DNA from: Pseudomonas parakoreensis
Lineage (GTDB): Bacteria; Pseudomonadota; Gammaproteobacteria; Pseudomonadales; Pseudomonadaceae
Assembly (NCBI RefSeq): GCF_021602155.1
Contig: NZ_BQHY01000021.1
Coordinates: 1-64,000 of the forward strand
Direction: 5' to 3'
DNA length: 64,000 bases
Made by a program: the position numbers and the translations under genes. Positions within the stretch are counted from its first letter, which is position 1. Each line of letters opens with the position of its first letter. Of the stretch, positions 1-9,516 are shown in pieces. The notes under the pieces were generated by a model. That model made no database searches. It saw nothing but the letters and a program-made list of their open reading frames with translations, and was not told the DNA's origin.

Positions 1-188
1 CAACCGACGCTGCCAAAGGCTGCGACGTGCCAACCACCTCCAGCACCGGCGGCTTGGATCATGCAGCCGTACGAGCCCGACTTGACCCGGCGCATGCTCA
101 ACGAATTATCGCCATCACCGACACCGGTGACCGTGGATTGATCGCGCTTCAGGCGTGTCAGGCTTATATGCGGGAATTGCAAAAATAG
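1..188 (+). CDS. 3' end of an unidentified gene (partial)
   Basis: An open frame enters the window and stops at TAG 186-188, giving about 61 C-terminal residues ending in ITDTGDRGLIALQACQAYMR plus ELQK. The reading has normal Pseudomonas codon use (G/C at third positions), so it is probably real. No catalytic motif or membrane segment is visible in this fragment and I do not recognise the family. It lies on the same strand as the antiporter gene but is separated from it by about 500 bp containing a REP pair, so the two are probably not co-transcribed. Confidence 0.6.
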   Translation, partial: TDAAKGCDVPTTSSTGGLDHAAVRARLDPAHAQRIIAITDTGDRGLIALQACQAYMRELQK

Positions 189-706
189 GAGTTGTGTTGG
201 GTCGGCAGGACGCCGCAGGCGGGTGTGAAAGTCTTCCCCAAAACGCAACCGTTTGGGCCAATGTTTATTGGGTTCTGAACAGTCGCAAAATCGGGTGGTT
301 TTCAGTGCTGATTTACGGCTCAAGGCCTTGATTTTAAAGGCCTTGATCGATTCTTATGCGGCATCCCAGGCTTTGATGCCGAAAAGGTGCAACGTTTTAC
401 TTGAAACGGTCAAGGAATCGCCCCCTTTACAGGTGCTGGAAAAAAATGGTGTCGGATTATGCCATGACCAACGCGTTTCGGGCGGCCACGGTTGTCGTAA
501 CGCTGCAAAACCTGTGGGAGCGAGCCCGCTCGCGAAGGGGCCGTGTCAGGCAATATCTCTGTTGAATCAGACACCGCATTCGCGAGCAGGCTCGCTCCCA
601 CAAGGGGACTGCGTTCCAGCAGTGCGACATAGGTGCAACGGTCAGACGCATCCTAAGCGGCTAATATGGCAGTTCAACGCTGTCGATTGTCTGAGATTTC
701 CGCTTT
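189..706. other. Intergenic region upstream of the antiporter gene
   Basis: About 518 bp without a convincing gene. An open frame from 253 runs into the antiporter gene in another frame, but its composition is unlike a protein and it overlaps the REP pair. The only clear structure is the inverted REP pair at about 512-603. I see no convincing promoter or terminator. Confidence 0.6.
512..603. repeat. REP/BIME-type inverted repeat pair (GGGAGCGAGC family)
   Basis: Two copies of a palindromic element face each other: TGTGGGAGCGAGCCCGCTCG at about 513 and its inverted partner (CGCGAGCAGGCTCGCTCCCA, then CA) at about 581-602. The cores each form a small hairpin and the two copies can pair with each other. 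This matches the abundant intergenic REP elements of P. fluorescens-group genomes, thought to be spread by RAYT transposases. The copies differ at one core position. Confidence 0.85.
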
Positions 707-2338
707 ATGCAAACCGCTTACACCGTCCTGATCCTGCTGATGCTGGTCAGCGTCTCGCGGCTGGTCGGACGGGTCATCCCGCTGCCGCTGCCCCTGGTGC
801 AAATCGCCGCCGGTGCCTTGCTGGCCTGGCCGACATTGGGCCTGCACGTGGCGCTGGATCCGGAGCTGTTCCTGTTTCTGTTCCTGCCGCCGCTGCTGTT
901 CTCCGATGGCTGGCGGATGCCCAAACGCGAGTTCTGGCATTTGCGTGGGCCGATCCTGACGCTGGCGGTCGGCCTGGTGCTGTTCACCGTGGTCGGTGCC
1001 GGGTACTTCATTCACTGGCTGTTGCCGACAATTCCACTGCCGGTAGCCTTCGCGCTGGCCGCGGTGCTGTCGCCGACCGACGCCGTGGCGGTGTCGGCGA
1101 TCTCGCAGAACCGTTTGCCGACACCGCTGATGCACATACTGCAGGGCGAAGCCTTGATGAACGATGCTTCGGGTCTGGTGACGTTCAAGTTTGCCCTGGT
1201 TGCGGCGGTCACCGGAGTGTTCTCACTGGCCAATGCCAGCCTGACCTTCGTGCTGGTGGCGGTCGGAGGCTTGGCCGTCGGCGTGGTGCTGAGCTGGCTG
1301 GTCGGGCGTTTGCGCGCGTGGATGATCGCCCGGGGCTGGGACGATCCGGCCACCCACGTGGTGTTCATGTTGCTGCTGCCGTTCGCGGCTTATGTGTTGG
1401 CCGAGCGGTTGGGCGCTTCGGGCATCCTGTCGGCGGTGGCGGCGGGAATGATGCAGAGCTGGCTCGATCTGTTGCCACGACAGACCAGCACTCGCTTGCT
1501 CAACCGTAGCGTCTGGTCGCTGCTCGAATTTGCCTTCAACGGTCTGATCTTCCTGCTGCTGGGTCTGCAATTGCCGGACATCATCAAAGCGGTGGTCAGC
1601 CACGAGCCGACGTTGTGGCCGACGCTGCTGTACCGAGGTCTCGACGTGGTGGCGATTTTCCTCGCGCTGGTGCTGTTGCGCTTTATCTGGGTGCAGAGCA
1701 TCTGGCGCCTGTCGGTGCTGCTGCGCCGTTTGCGCGGCAAGGGCGACCTGACGCAAGTGCCGACCGCGCGATCCTGCTGGCTGCTGACCGTCGGCGGTGT
1801 GCGCGGTGCGGTGACGCTGGCCGGTGTGATGTCGGTGCCGATGCTGATGGGGGCCAAGGCGTTCCCCGAGCGCGATCTGCTGATCTTCATCGCCGCCGGG
1901 GTGATTCTGTTGTCGCTGATTTGCGCCTGTATCGCTTTGCCATTGCTACTGCGCGGCATCGAGAAAAGTCCGGACGACAAGCGCCGTCAGGAAGTGCGCG
2001 ACGCCTGGCGCAAGACCGCCGAGGCGGCGATCCATGCGCTGGAAACCGAAGAGGTCGCGCCGCAGGACGCTGCGCAGGCAGCACTCTCGGCCGAACTCAA
2101 GGCGCGGATCATGTCCGAGTACCGGCATCAGCTTGAGGTGTTCAACGATTCGGCGGAAGCCCAGGCGCTGGCGTTCCAGATGGATCTGCTGGAGCGCCGT
2201 TTGCGACTCAAGGCGTTGCGGGCGCAACGCCTTGAGTTGTATAGCCTGAGCCGTCATCACCAGATTGGTGATGACGTGCTCAGAGAAGTATTGAGCGAGC
2301 TTGATTTGAGCGAGGCAAATCTGGGGCAGGTCAAATAG
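707..2338 (+). CDS. Na+/H+ antiporter, CPA1 family (NhaP/YjcE type)
   Basis: The 543-residue protein is an inner-membrane cation:proton antiporter expected to export Na+ (or K+) in exchange for protons. Residues 1 to about 415 form many hydrophobic segments. The conserved CPA1 core is visible as SPTDAVAVSAI near residues 122-132 and GEALMNDASGL near 145-156, which carry the Asp residues used for ion and proton exchange. A charged, helical cytoplasmic tail (about 425-543) follows, as in E. coli YjcE (a similar length). The gene stands alone between a REP-containing gap and a convergent protease gene. The transported ion cannot be decided from sequence. Confidence 0.9.
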   Translation: MQTAYTVLILLMLVSVSRLVGRVIPLPLPLVQIAAGALLAWPTLGLHVALDPELFLFLFLPPLLFSDGWRMPKREFWHLRGPILTLAVGLVLFTVVGAGYFIHWLLPTIPLPVAFALAAVLSPTDAVAVSAISQNRLPTPLMHILQGEALMNDASGLVTFKFALVAAVTGVFSLANASLTFVLVAVGGLAVGVVLSWLVGRLRAWMIARGWDDPATHVVFMLLLPFAAYVLAERLGASGILSAVAAGMMQSWLDLLPRQTSTRLLNRSVWSLLEFAFNGLIFLLLGLQLPDIIKAVVSHEPTLWPTLLYRGLDVVAIFLALVLLRFIWVQSIWRLSVLLRRLRGKGDLTQVPTARSCWLLTVGGVRGAVTLAGVMSVPMLMGAKAFPERDLLIFIAAGVILLSLICACIALPLLLRGIEKSPDDKRRQEVRDAWRKTAEAAIHALETEEVAPQDAAQAALSAELKARIMSEYRHQLEVFNDSAEAQALAFQMDLLERRLRLKALRAQRLELYSLSRHHQIGDDVLREVLSELDLSEANLGQVK

Positions 2339-2359
2339 TCCGATACGGACCTGGCGCGC

Positions 2360-3007
2360 TCACTGACTCGCGGGGTAGGGGTAAGCGTTCGACATGAAGG
2401 TTTTATCCTGTTCGCTGAGGTCCAGATTAATGAAGATCTGGAAGTCACCGAGCGTCCACGACTGGCTGACGGGATAGTGCATGATCGACTTCTGGTCGTA
2501 CTCTGAGTAAATGCTTTCGTCGGGATTGCCGAGGTCAAAATACCAGTCGTGCAGTCGTTTGCGCGTCACGCTGGCCTGGTAGTTGTCCTCTTCCGGGTCG
2601 GCGGTTATTCCGTGTTGTTTATAAATGGCTGGTTTATCCCAGGGAATGTTTGCCGTGGGGTTGGTCTGTTCATGTTCTGCGCCGAGCATGTGACCGAACT
2701 CATGCATGACATTGGCTGCGAAATAACGTGCCTGGCTCGGTGGGTGTGGCCAGAGTCGCATGGTCGGCTCATCGGGATGTAACAGAGCATCGGTACCGAT
2801 CAGAGAGGAAAACGTTCCCGGTTGACTGAGTATGCGGATATCGCCTTCTTCACCTTCGACGAAATCGAACTTCAAGTTGATGTGCGGCAACCAGTTGCTG
2901 GCGGCGGCGATCGTTTCGTCCTTGAATGCCTGCGTACCGTTGAGGAACGCGATGCGAAGTGTGCTGCCGGGAGTCCAGAATTTCGCCGGATTATTTTTAG
3001 CCCACAT
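2360..3007 (-). CDS. Metzincin-type zinc metalloprotease (astacin/M12A-like)
   Basis: The 215-residue protein carries the metzincin zinc site HEFGHMLGAEH (HExxHxxGxxH) near residues 100-110 and a Met-turn SIMHYP near residue 174, so catalytic zinc binding is well supported. The N-terminal part resembles the pro-less catalytic domain of bacterial astacin-like peptidases. No signal peptide is visible from ATG 3007, so it is either cytoplasmic or leaves by a route not read from the N terminus. A GGGAG Shine-Dalgarno lies about 10 nt upstream of the start. It is convergent with the antiporter gene (21-bp gap), and its substrate is unknown. Confidence 0.82.
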   Translation of the reverse strand: MWAKNNPAKFWTPGSTLRIAFLNGTQAFKDETIAAASNWLPHINLKFDFVEGEEGDIRILSQPGTFSSLIGTDALLHPDEPTMRLWPHPPSQARYFAANVMHEFGHMLGAEHEQTNPTANIPWDKPAIYKQHGITADPEEDNYQASVTRKRLHDWYFDLGNPDESIYSEYDQKSIMHYPVSQSWTLGDFQIFINLDLSEQDKTFMSNAYPYPASQ

Positions 3008-3233
3008 GTTTTTGAATCTCCCAAGTACATTTAATGTTGCGGGAGATGCGTGTGTGTTCGAATTGTTTGTTTGGCTGAAGCCAGGTTGATTGCATTACGG
3101 AACATCCATGTTTTCATTCTTCAGGTTTAACTTCTCGGGTTGCTTGTTGTTCCCGACAAGTTGCTTTGAATGACGGATGCTAGGGGCTGAGGTTGAATCG
3201 GTAAATTGAATATATGTACGGTTTTATGACCGG

Positions 3234-3262
3234 TTACCGTGCCAGCAAAACTGGCACGGTAA
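3234..3262 (-). terminator. Perfect inverted repeat downstream of dapC
   Basis: TTACCGTGCCAG-CAAAA-CTGGCACGGTAA is a perfect 12-bp stem with a 5-nt loop, just past the dapC stop. It has only a short T/A run, so it may act as a factor-independent terminator or a 3'-end stabiliser for the minus-strand transcript. Confidence 0.7.
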
Positions 3263-3268
3263 AGACAC

Positions 3269-4468
3269 TTACGACTGGCGAGAGACAAACGCGCGAATCC
3301 GCTCTGCGGCCTCGACGCATTCAGCCAGTGGCGCAACCAGCGCCATGCGCACACGACCGGCGCCCGGATTCACACCGTCTACCTCGCGGGACAGATACGA
3401 GCCTGGCACCACGGTCACGTGTTCTTGCTCGAACAGGTCGCGACAGAACGCCGCGTCGTCACCTTGTACGTTCGGCCACAGGTAGAAACTGCCGTCCGGA
3501 CGCTGCACGTCCATCACCGGGCTGAGGATCGCCAAGACAGCGTCGAATTTCTCGCGGTACAGCGCACGGTTGGCGCGCACGTGCACTTCGTCATTCCATG
3601 CCGCAACGCTGGCCAGTTGGGTTTGCACCGGCATCGCGCAGCCGTGGTAGGTGCGGTAGAGCAGGAAGCCTTTGAGGACATCGGCGTCGCCCGCGACGAA
3701 ACCGGAACGCAGCCCCGGCAGGTTGGAGCGCTTGGACAGGCTGTGGAACACCACGCAACGCTTGAAGTCCTTGCGGCCCAGTTCGACACACGCGCTGAGC
3801 AGGCCCGGCGGTGGGGTCTGTTCGTCGAAGTACAGTTCGCTGTAGCACTCGTCGGCGGCGATCACGAAATCGTATTCGTCCGCCAGGGCGATGAGTTTTT
3901 TCAGCACTTCGACCGGGATCAGCGCGCCCGTCGGATTGCCCGGCGAACACAGGAACAGAATCTGGCAGCGTTTCCAGATGTCGGGCGAGACCGCGTCGAA
4001 ATCCGGGTTGAAACCGTTTTCGTCCAGGCACGGCAGGTAATGCGGCTTGGCCCCGGCGAGGAACGCGGCGCCTTCGTAGATCTGATAGAACGGGTTCGGG
4101 CTGACCACCAGTGCATCGTCACCGCGATTGACCACGGTCTGGGTGAAGGCGAACAGCGCTTCGCGGGTGCCGTTGACCGGCAGCACGTTGCGCGCCGGAT
4201 CAATCCAGCCGCTTGGTACGCCGAAGCGACGTTCGCACCAGCCGGCGATGGCTTCGCGCAGGGCCGGGATGCCGAGGGTGGTCGGGTACACCGCCATCTG
4301 ATCCAGATTGTTCGCCAGCGCTTCGGCGACAAAGCTTGGCGAACGGTGTTTCGGCTCGCCGATCGACAGGGCGATCGGGCGTTTGTCCGGGTTCGGCGTC
4401 ACGCTGCCGAGCAAGGCGCGGAGCTTTTCGAACGGGTAAGGCTGGAGCTGGTTCAGAGCGTTGTTCAT
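3269..4468 (-). CDS. dapC: Succinyldiaminopimelate transaminase DapC
   Basis: The 399-residue, fold-type I PLP aminotransferase converts N-succinyl-2-amino-6-ketopimelate with glutamate to N-succinyl-LL-diaminopimelate in lysine and peptidoglycan-precursor synthesis. The PLP lysine lies in SLSKRSNLPGLRSG (about residue 240). The substrate and cofactor motifs SPGNPTGA and AADECYSELYF are also present. The chosen start, MNNALNQLQPYPF at 4468, matches family N termini; the frame stays open about 46 codons further upstream, but that part runs through the REP-like repeat and is not protein-like. DapC beside glnD is the usual Pseudomonas arrangement. Confidence 0.93.
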   Translation of the reverse strand: MNNALNQLQPYPFEKLRALLGSVTPNPDKRPIALSIGEPKHRSPSFVAEALANNLDQMAVYPTTLGIPALREAIAGWCERRFGVPSGWIDPARNVLPVNGTREALFAFTQTVVNRGDDALVVSPNPFYQIYEGAAFLAGAKPHYLPCLDENGFNPDFDAVSPDIWKRCQILFLCSPGNPTGALIPVEVLKKLIALADEYDFVIAADECYSELYFDEQTPPPGLLSACVELGRKDFKRCVVFHSLSKRSNLPGLRSGFVAGDADVLKGFLLYRTYHGCAMPVQTQLASVAAWNDEVHVRANRALYREKFDAVLAILSPVMDVQRPDGSFYLWPNVQGDDAAFCRDLFEQEHVTVVPGSYLSREVDGVNPGAGRVRMALVAPLAECVEAAERIRAFVSRQS

Positions 4469-4503
4469 GGGGGCCTCGTTCAATGTGGAGAGAACTCCGT
4501 GGC

Positions 4504-4623
4504 GAGGGGACTTATCTCCGATCGGCTGCGCAGCAGCCGCAAAACCATCGCGTGCGGTGTAACGGATACTCCGCGATTGCCGGTTCGGGGCTGCTTCGCA
4601 ACCCATCGGGGATGAATCCCCTC
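4504..4623. repeat. Imperfect inverted repeat, REP-like (GAGGGGATTCATCCCCGAT family)
   Basis: The left arm (GAGGGGACTTATCTCCGATC..., 4504 onward) and right arm (...GGGGATGAATCCCCTC ending 4623) are inverted copies over about 40 bp with several mismatches. They lie between dapC and glnD. The arms match a recurring intergenic repeat of fluorescent pseudomonads and are the third repeat family seen in the window. Confidence 0.75.
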
Positions 4624-4675
4624 ACCACAAAAGCCCCGGCAGCTATATCTGCCTCCACAGGGGTAGTTTGCTGAT

Positions 4676-7378
4676 TCAAATACTGATGCGCGAAAGCTTG
4701 ATATCCGGTTCCTGGTTGACGCTCAGTTGCTCGACGATTGCGTCCTGCAGGCGGCTGCACAGCAGCGGGTCGGAGAGCGGCTGGTTGTGGGCGTCGGTGA
4801 TGAAGAACACGTCTTCCACGCGTTCGCCCAAGGTCGCAATCTTGGCGTTCTGCAGCGACAGGTCGAACTCGAGGAAGATCCCGCCGACCCGCGCCAGCAG
4901 GCCTGGGCGATCAGGGGCGGTGAGTTCCAGCACCGTCACCGGACGCTGAGCGTCGTTGTGGATCGTTACCTGCGGCGCGAAGGCGAAGTGCTTGAGCTGG
5001 CGCGGCACCCGGCGCTGGATGATCGTCGGGTAGTCGTCCGGGTTGCGCAGCGCTTCGGTCAAACCGTCGCGAATCTGTTTGATCCGTGTCGGGTTGTCGC
5101 CGATGGATTCACCGTCGTTGTCGAGCACGATATAGGTGTCGAGGGTGAACTGGCTGCTTGAGGTGATGACCCTGGCGTCATGAATGTTCAGGTTGAGCTG
5201 ATCCATCGCGGCCACGGTCACGGCGAAGAAATCGTGTTGATCCGGCGCATAGATGAAGATCTGCGTGCCGCCCTCGAACTCGCGCTGGGTGGTTTCCTTG
5301 ATCAGCACCAGCGGGCCGCCATCGGCCGGTTGCTGCAGGATCGCGTCACTGTGCCAGGCCACGTCGCCAGCGGTGTGACGCAGGAAATAGTCATCGCCCA
5401 GTTGCGCCCACAACTGTTCGACGTCGTCCGGATCGGTGCCGCCACGCACGAGGATGTCCAGTGCGGCGCTCTGGGTCTGGCGGATCTGCTCTTCGCGATC
5501 CACCGGGTTTTCCAGGCCACGACGCAGAGCGCGTTTGGTCTCGGTATAGAGCTGGCGCAACAGGCTGGCGCGCCAGGAGTTCCACAGCGTCGGGTTGGTC
5601 GCGTTGATATCGGCAACCGTCAGCACGTACAGGTAGTCCAGACGGGTTTCGTCGCCGACGATCTGCGCGAAATCATGGATCACCTGCGGATCGGACAGAT
5701 CCTTGCGCTGCGCGGTGGTCGACATCACCAGGTGGTTCTGCACCAGCCAGACGATCAGGCGGCTGTCCCACAGCGGCAACTGATGGCGCTGGCAGAACGC
5801 TTCGGCATCGACCGCGCCGATGTCCGAGTGATCGCCATGCCGGCCCTTGCCGATGTCGTGGTACAGGCCGGCCATGTAAATGAGCTCAGGCTTGGGCAGT
5901 TTGGCCATGAGTTTGGCGGCCAGCGGGAATTTTTCCGACACCTGGGTGTACTGCAATTTTCGCAGGTGTTTGATCAGATTCAGCGTGTGCGCATCGACCG
6001 TATAGATGTGGAACAGGTCGTGCTGCATTTGCCCGACGATAAAGCCGAACTCCGGCAGATAACGCCCGAGGATGCCGTAGCGGTTCATCCGGCGCAGGTT
6101 GCGGTGCACGCCGATCTTGCACTTGAAGAGCTCGATGAACAGGCTGGTATTGCGGATATCGTTGCGGAAATTGTCGTCGATCAGGTGCCGGTTCTCGCGC
6201 AGCAGACGAATGGTGTCGGCGCGCACACCTTTGATTTCCGGCTGCTGGGCCATCAACACGAAAATCTCGAGCATGGCGAACGGCGTGCGACGGAACACGT
6301 TGTCGTTGCGCGCTTCGATGTAGCCGTCGTGCAACTGGAAGCGCGAGTTGATCGGCTGCGGCGGCGCTTCGTCTTCCGGGGCGAGGATGACTTCCTCGAA
6401 ATGCTGGATGATCAGGTCGCTGAGCTGGGCGATGCTCATCACCACGCGGAAATACTGCTGCATGAAGTTTTCGACCGCCTGTTTGGCGTCGTCGCCTTCA
6501 AAGCCGAGCAGGCCGGCGATGGTCCGTTGATGATCGAACAGCAGACGATCTTCGGAGCGACCGGCGAGCATGTGCAGGGCATAGCGCACTTTCCACAGAA
6601 ATTCCTGGGACGACGCCAGCAGGGCGTTTTCGCTCTCGACCAGAAAACCTTCGCCGGCGAGGGCGCGCAGGTTCAGGGTGCCGTACTGACGCCGGGCCAC
6701 CCACAGAATCGTCTGGATATCCCGCAGGCCGCCGGGCGAGCCTTTGACGTTGGGTTCCAGGTTGTATTCGGTGTCGTTGTACTTGTGGTGGCGGGCCTTC
6801 TGTTCGGCGCGCTTGGCCAGGAAAAACTCCTTGGCCGGCCACATGTGGGCCGTGCTGGTGACATCAAGCATGCGCTGACGCAGGCGCTCGGGGCCGCAGA
6901 TGGTGCGGCTTTCCATCAGGTTGGTGACCACGGTCAGGTCGGCACGGGCTTCCTCGGCGCATTCATCGACCGAGCGTACGCTCTGGCCGACTTCCAGGCC
7001 GATGTCCCACAGCAGCGTTAGAAAACGCTCGATGGAGTCGCGGAAAACTTCGTGATCGGCGCTGTCCAGCAGGATCAGCAAGTCGATGTCGGAATAGGGA
7101 TGCAGCTCGCCCCGGCCGTAGCCACCGACCGCGACCAGCGCGATGTCGGCGTCTTCGCTCCAGTTGAACTGCTCCCAGGCCTTTTGCAGGATGTTGTCGA
7201 CGAACCATGCGCGGTCTTCGATCAGGCGGCGGATGTCGCGGCCATTGCGAAAACGCGTGTCGAGGACCTCGCGCGCCTGGCGGATCGCCTTTTTGAACGC
7301 CGCGATAGGACTCGCTTTCAGGGCCAGTTCAGCCTGGAACTGGCCGCGGTCGAAGAGTTCGGGATCCACCTGCGGCAT
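4676..7378 (-). CDS. glnD: Bifunctional [protein-PII] uridylyltransferase / uridylyl-removing enzyme GlnD
   Basis: The 900-residue protein is the nitrogen sensor that uridylylates PII when glutamine is low and deuridylylates it when glutamine is high. The nucleotidyltransferase domain shows [17 protein letters not shown] (about residues 86-102) with its metal-binding Asp pair. The HD hydrolase domain shows [15 protein letters not shown] (about 503-518). Two C-terminal ACT domains (about 700-780 and 808-890) bind glutamine. The length equals that of the P. aeruginosa enzyme. It is followed by dapC on the same strand and preceded by map. Confidence 0.97.
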   Translation of the reverse strand: MPQVDPELFDRGQFQAELALKASPIAAFKKAIRQAREVLDTRFRNGRDIRRLIEDRAWFVDNILQKAWEQFNWSEDADIALVAVGGYGRGELHPYSDIDLLILLDSADHEVFRDSIERFLTLLWDIGLEVGQSVRSVDECAEEARADLTVVTNLMESRTICGPERLRQRMLDVTSTAHMWPAKEFFLAKRAEQKARHHKYNDTEYNLEPNVKGSPGGLRDIQTILWVARRQYGTLNLRALAGEGFLVESENALLASSQEFLWKVRYALHMLAGRSEDRLLFDHQRTIAGLLGFEGDDAKQAVENFMQQYFRVVMSIAQLSDLIIQHFEEVILAPEDEAPPQPINSRFQLHDGYIEARNDNVFRRTPFAMLEIFVLMAQQPEIKGVRADTIRLLRENRHLIDDNFRNDIRNTSLFIELFKCKIGVHRNLRRMNRYGILGRYLPEFGFIVGQMQHDLFHIYTVDAHTLNLIKHLRKLQYTQVSEKFPLAAKLMAKLPKPELIYMAGLYHDIGKGRHGDHSDIGAVDAEAFCQRHQLPLWDSRLIVWLVQNHLVMSTTAQRKDLSDPQVIHDFAQIVGDETRLDYLYVLTVADINATNPTLWNSWRASLLRQLYTETKRALRRGLENPVDREEQIRQTQSAALDILVRGGTDPDDVEQLWAQLGDDYFLRHTAGDVAWHSDAILQQPADGGPLVLIKETTQREFEGGTQIFIYAPDQHDFFAVTVAAMDQLNLNIHDARVITSSSQFTLDTYIVLDNDGESIGDNPTRIKQIRDGLTEALRNPDDYPTIIQRRVPRQLKHFAFAPQVTIHNDAQRPVTVLELTAPDRPGLLARVGGIFLEFDLSLQNAKIATLGERVEDVFFITDAHNQPLSDPLLCSRLQDAIVEQLSVNQEPDIKLSRISI

Positions 7379-7419
7379 CGATTGGCTTTCCTTCTATAAA
7401 GGTGGGAGCGTTCTAGGGG

Positions 7420-8202
7420 TCAGGCCGAGACGCGCGGGATCGTGTCGTCGGCGCGCAGGGTGAAGATCTCGTAGCCGGTGTCGGTCACCAGCAGGGTGTG
7501 TTCCCACTGCGCCGAGAGCTTGCGGTCCTTGGTGATCGCGGTCCAGCCGTCGCCCAGCACCTTGGTGTCGGCCTTGCCCTGGTTGATCATCGGCTCGATG
7601 GTGAAGGTCATGCCGGCCTTCAGTTCCATGCCGGTGCCGGCGCGGCCGTAGTGCAGGATCTGCGGTTCTTCGTGGAACACCTTGCCGATGCCGTGGCCGC
7701 AGAACTCGCGAACCACCGAGAAACCGTTCTTTTCCGCGTGCTTCTGGATGACTTCACCGATGTCGCCGAGGCGGCAGCCAGGTTTGACGATCTCGATTGC
7801 CTTGTACATGCATTCCTGAGTGACCTGCGACAGGCGCTCGGCCCAGACGGGCACTTCGCCAACGTGGAACATGCGGCTGGTGTCGCCGTGGTAGCCGTCC
7901 TTGATCACGGTGACGTCGATATTCAGGGTGTCACCGTTTTTCAGTGGCTTGTCGTTCGGGATGCCGTGGCAGACCACATGGTTGATCGAGGTGCAGATCG
8001 ACTTCGGAAAACCCTTGTAGTTGAGCGGGGCCGGAATGGCCTGCTGCACGTTAACGATGTAGTCGTGGCAGATCTGGTTCAGTTGATCGGTGGTCACGCC
8101 CGGTTTGACGTGTTCGGCAATCATTTCCAGCACATCGGCGGCCAGTTTGCCGGCGACACGCATGCCAGCGATGTCCTCGGGGGTTTTGAGGTTGACGGTC
8201 AT
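7420..8202 (-). CDS. map: Methionine aminopeptidase type I
   Basis: The 260-residue cytosolic metalloenzyme removes the initiator methionine from nascent proteins. The di-metal ligands are visible in order: NHVVCHGIPN (His), NIDVTVIKDGYHGDTSRMF (two Asp), CGHGIGKVFHEEP (His), FTIEPM (Glu) and WEHTLLV (Glu). The start MTVNLKTPEDIAGMRVAG at 8202 has an AGAGAG Shine-Dalgarno. The frame is open to 8481 but the extension has no family similarity and runs into the rpsB promoter region. It is divergent from rpsB, as in E. coli. Confidence 0.96.
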   Translation of the reverse strand: MTVNLKTPEDIAGMRVAGKLAADVLEMIAEHVKPGVTTDQLNQICHDYIVNVQQAIPAPLNYKGFPKSICTSINHVVCHGIPNDKPLKNGDTLNIDVTVIKDGYHGDTSRMFHVGEVPVWAERLSQVTQECMYKAIEIVKPGCRLGDIGEVIQKHAEKNGFSVVREFCGHGIGKVFHEEPQILHYGRAGTGMELKAGMTFTIEPMINQGKADTKVLGDGWTAITKDRKLSAQWEHTLLVTDTGYEIFTLRADDTIPRVSA

Positions 8203-8425
8203 ACAGGCTCTCTCTGCGCTCGGCGGCGCTTGCTGATACGGATAGGGTGGCAGGTGTACGTTTTGCGACCCTGAAAAACCCGATTCTAACAGACGAAAGG
8301 CGCAAATCCGCGCCTGCGTACATCGTCTCTCTCTATACAATGGTGTGCCTGACGGCGATTCCAAGGGGGCTGCGCCCATGTCCCTGGTGCGAATACAGAT
8401 TCCGGGTTCCGTTTCTGCGCGCCCT

Positions 8426-8437
8426 GTGGTATAAAAT
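8426..8437 (+). promoter_or_regulatory. rpsB promoter, extended -10
   Basis: TGTGGTATAAAAT followed by a GC-rich discriminator (GCGCCGC) is an extended -10 element. The -35 (TTCCGT, 17 bp upstream) is weak. Gamma-proteobacterial rpsB promoters are known to keep this extended -10 plus GC-rich discriminator layout, typical of stringently controlled genes. The coordinates cover the -10 and its TG extension. Confidence 0.75.
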
Positions 8438-8575
8438 GCGCCGCTTTCCGGGGATGCCCCGAGAAGCTTAAATCCACACACGTGTCGACACGATGACCTG
8501 GGTGCCTTTGGCTTTATGCCACTGGTTGGTCATTGGGATACGTGGAGGCCAAACCCGACTTATTAAGGAACTATC
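8438..8575 (+). promoter_or_regulatory. rpsB-tsf 5' leader (probable S2 autoregulation region)
   Basis: About 130 nt separate the promoter from the rpsB ATG, including a CCGGGGATGCCCCG hairpin near the start and an AAGGAAC ribosome site before the ATG. In E. coli the corresponding leader mediates feedback control by S2. That role here is inferred from position. Confidence 0.5.
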
Positions 8576-9313
8576 ATGTCCCAAGTCAACATGCGCGATA
8601 TGCTGAAGGCCGGTGTGCACTTCGGTCACCAAACCCGTTACTGGAATCCGAAAATGGGCAAGTACATTTTCGGCGCGCGTAACAAGATTCACATCATCAA
8701 CCTTGAAAAAACCCTGCCAATGTTCAACGAAGCTCTGACTTTCGTAGAGCGTCTGGCCCAGGGCAAAAACAAGATTCTGTTCGTCGGCACCAAGCGTTCC
8801 GCTGGCAAGATCGTTGCTGAAGAAGCAGCACGTTGCGGTTCGCCGTACGTCGACCACCGCTGGTTGGGCGGCATGCTGACCAACTTCAAAACCATTCGTG
8901 CTTCCATCAAGCGTCTGCGTGACCTTGAAGTTCAAGCCGAAGACGGTACTTTCGCCAAGCTGACCAAGAAAGAAGCGCTGATGCGCTCCCGTGACCTGGA
9001 AAAGCTGGATCGCTCCCTGGGCGGCATCAAGGACATGGGCGGTCTGCCAGACGCACTGTTCGTGATCGACGTTGACCACGAGCGCATCGCGATCACCGAA
9101 GCCAACAAGCTGGGCATCCCGGTCATCGGCGTTGTCGATACCAACAGCAGCCCGGAAGGCGTTGACTACATCATCCCAGGCAACGATGACGCAATCCGCG
9201 CTATCCAGCTGTACATGGGTTCGATGGCTGACGCAGTGATCCGTGGTCGCAACAATGTTGCTGGCGGCACTGTTGAATTCGCAGCTGAAGAAACTCAGGC
9301 TGCAGCTGAGTAA
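8576..9313 (+). CDS. rpsB: 30S ribosomal protein S2
   Basis: The 245-residue small-subunit protein S2 is readily recognised from [20 protein letters not shown] and the [12 protein letters not shown] signature near residue 100. The AAGGAA Shine-Dalgarno lies 5 nt before ATG 8576. It is the first gene of the rpsB-tsf pair. A strong intrinsic hairpin follows, which normally reduces readthrough to tsf. Codon use is strongly biased, as expected for a ribosomal protein. Confidence 0.99.
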   Translation: MSQVNMRDMLKAGVHFGHQTRYWNPKMGKYIFGARNKIHIINLEKTLPMFNEALTFVERLAQGKNKILFVGTKRSAGKIVAEEAARCGSPYVDHRWLGGMLTNFKTIRASIKRLRDLEVQAEDGTFAKLTKKEALMRSRDLEKLDRSLGGIKDMGGLPDALFVIDVDHERIAITEANKLGIPVIGVVDTNSSPEGVDYIIPGNDDAIRAIQLYMGSMADAVIRGRNNVAGGTVEFAAEETQAAAE

Positions 9314-9339
9314 TCGACGCCCTGGCGTTGACTCAGTAA

Positions 9340-9368
9340 GCAAAAAGGGGGCTTGGCCCCCTTTTTGC
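9340..9368 (+). terminator. Intrinsic terminator/attenuator between rpsB and tsf
   Basis: GCAAAAAGGGGG-CTTGG-CCCCCTTTTTGC is a strong stem ending in a T run. It lies 27 bp after the rpsB stop and can work on both strands. Partial readthrough would supply tsf. Confidence 0.9.
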
Positions 9369-9516
9369 CACCTCGAAAACCGTTTGTTGGCGCCCACGTG
9401 TGGCAGCGCACCTCCTGCATTTGTAACGTGCAGCAGCTACAAGGTGTTTCGGGAAGAATTGAACGCCCGTTCGATCGGGTGGAATGGTTGAAAACCTATC
9501 CAAGAGGAATTTGAAA

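Larger units (their letters stand above)
8203..8575. other. Divergent map/rpsB intergenic region
   Basis: The 373-bp gap holds the rpsB promoter (about 8430) and its roughly 130-nt untranslated leader. On the map side I see only the AGAGAG ribosome site and no clear promoter. Short frames here overlap the promoter and do not look coding. Confidence 0.7.

Noticed and set aside
253-1509. 418-codon open frame overlapping the antiporter gene
   Set aside because: It runs through a REP pair and the other frame of a well-recognised antiporter; composition is Arg/Gly/Ala-rich, a GC shadow.
5180-7021. 613-codon plus-strand frame inside glnD
   Set aside because: Antisense shadow of glnD; no recognisable domain.
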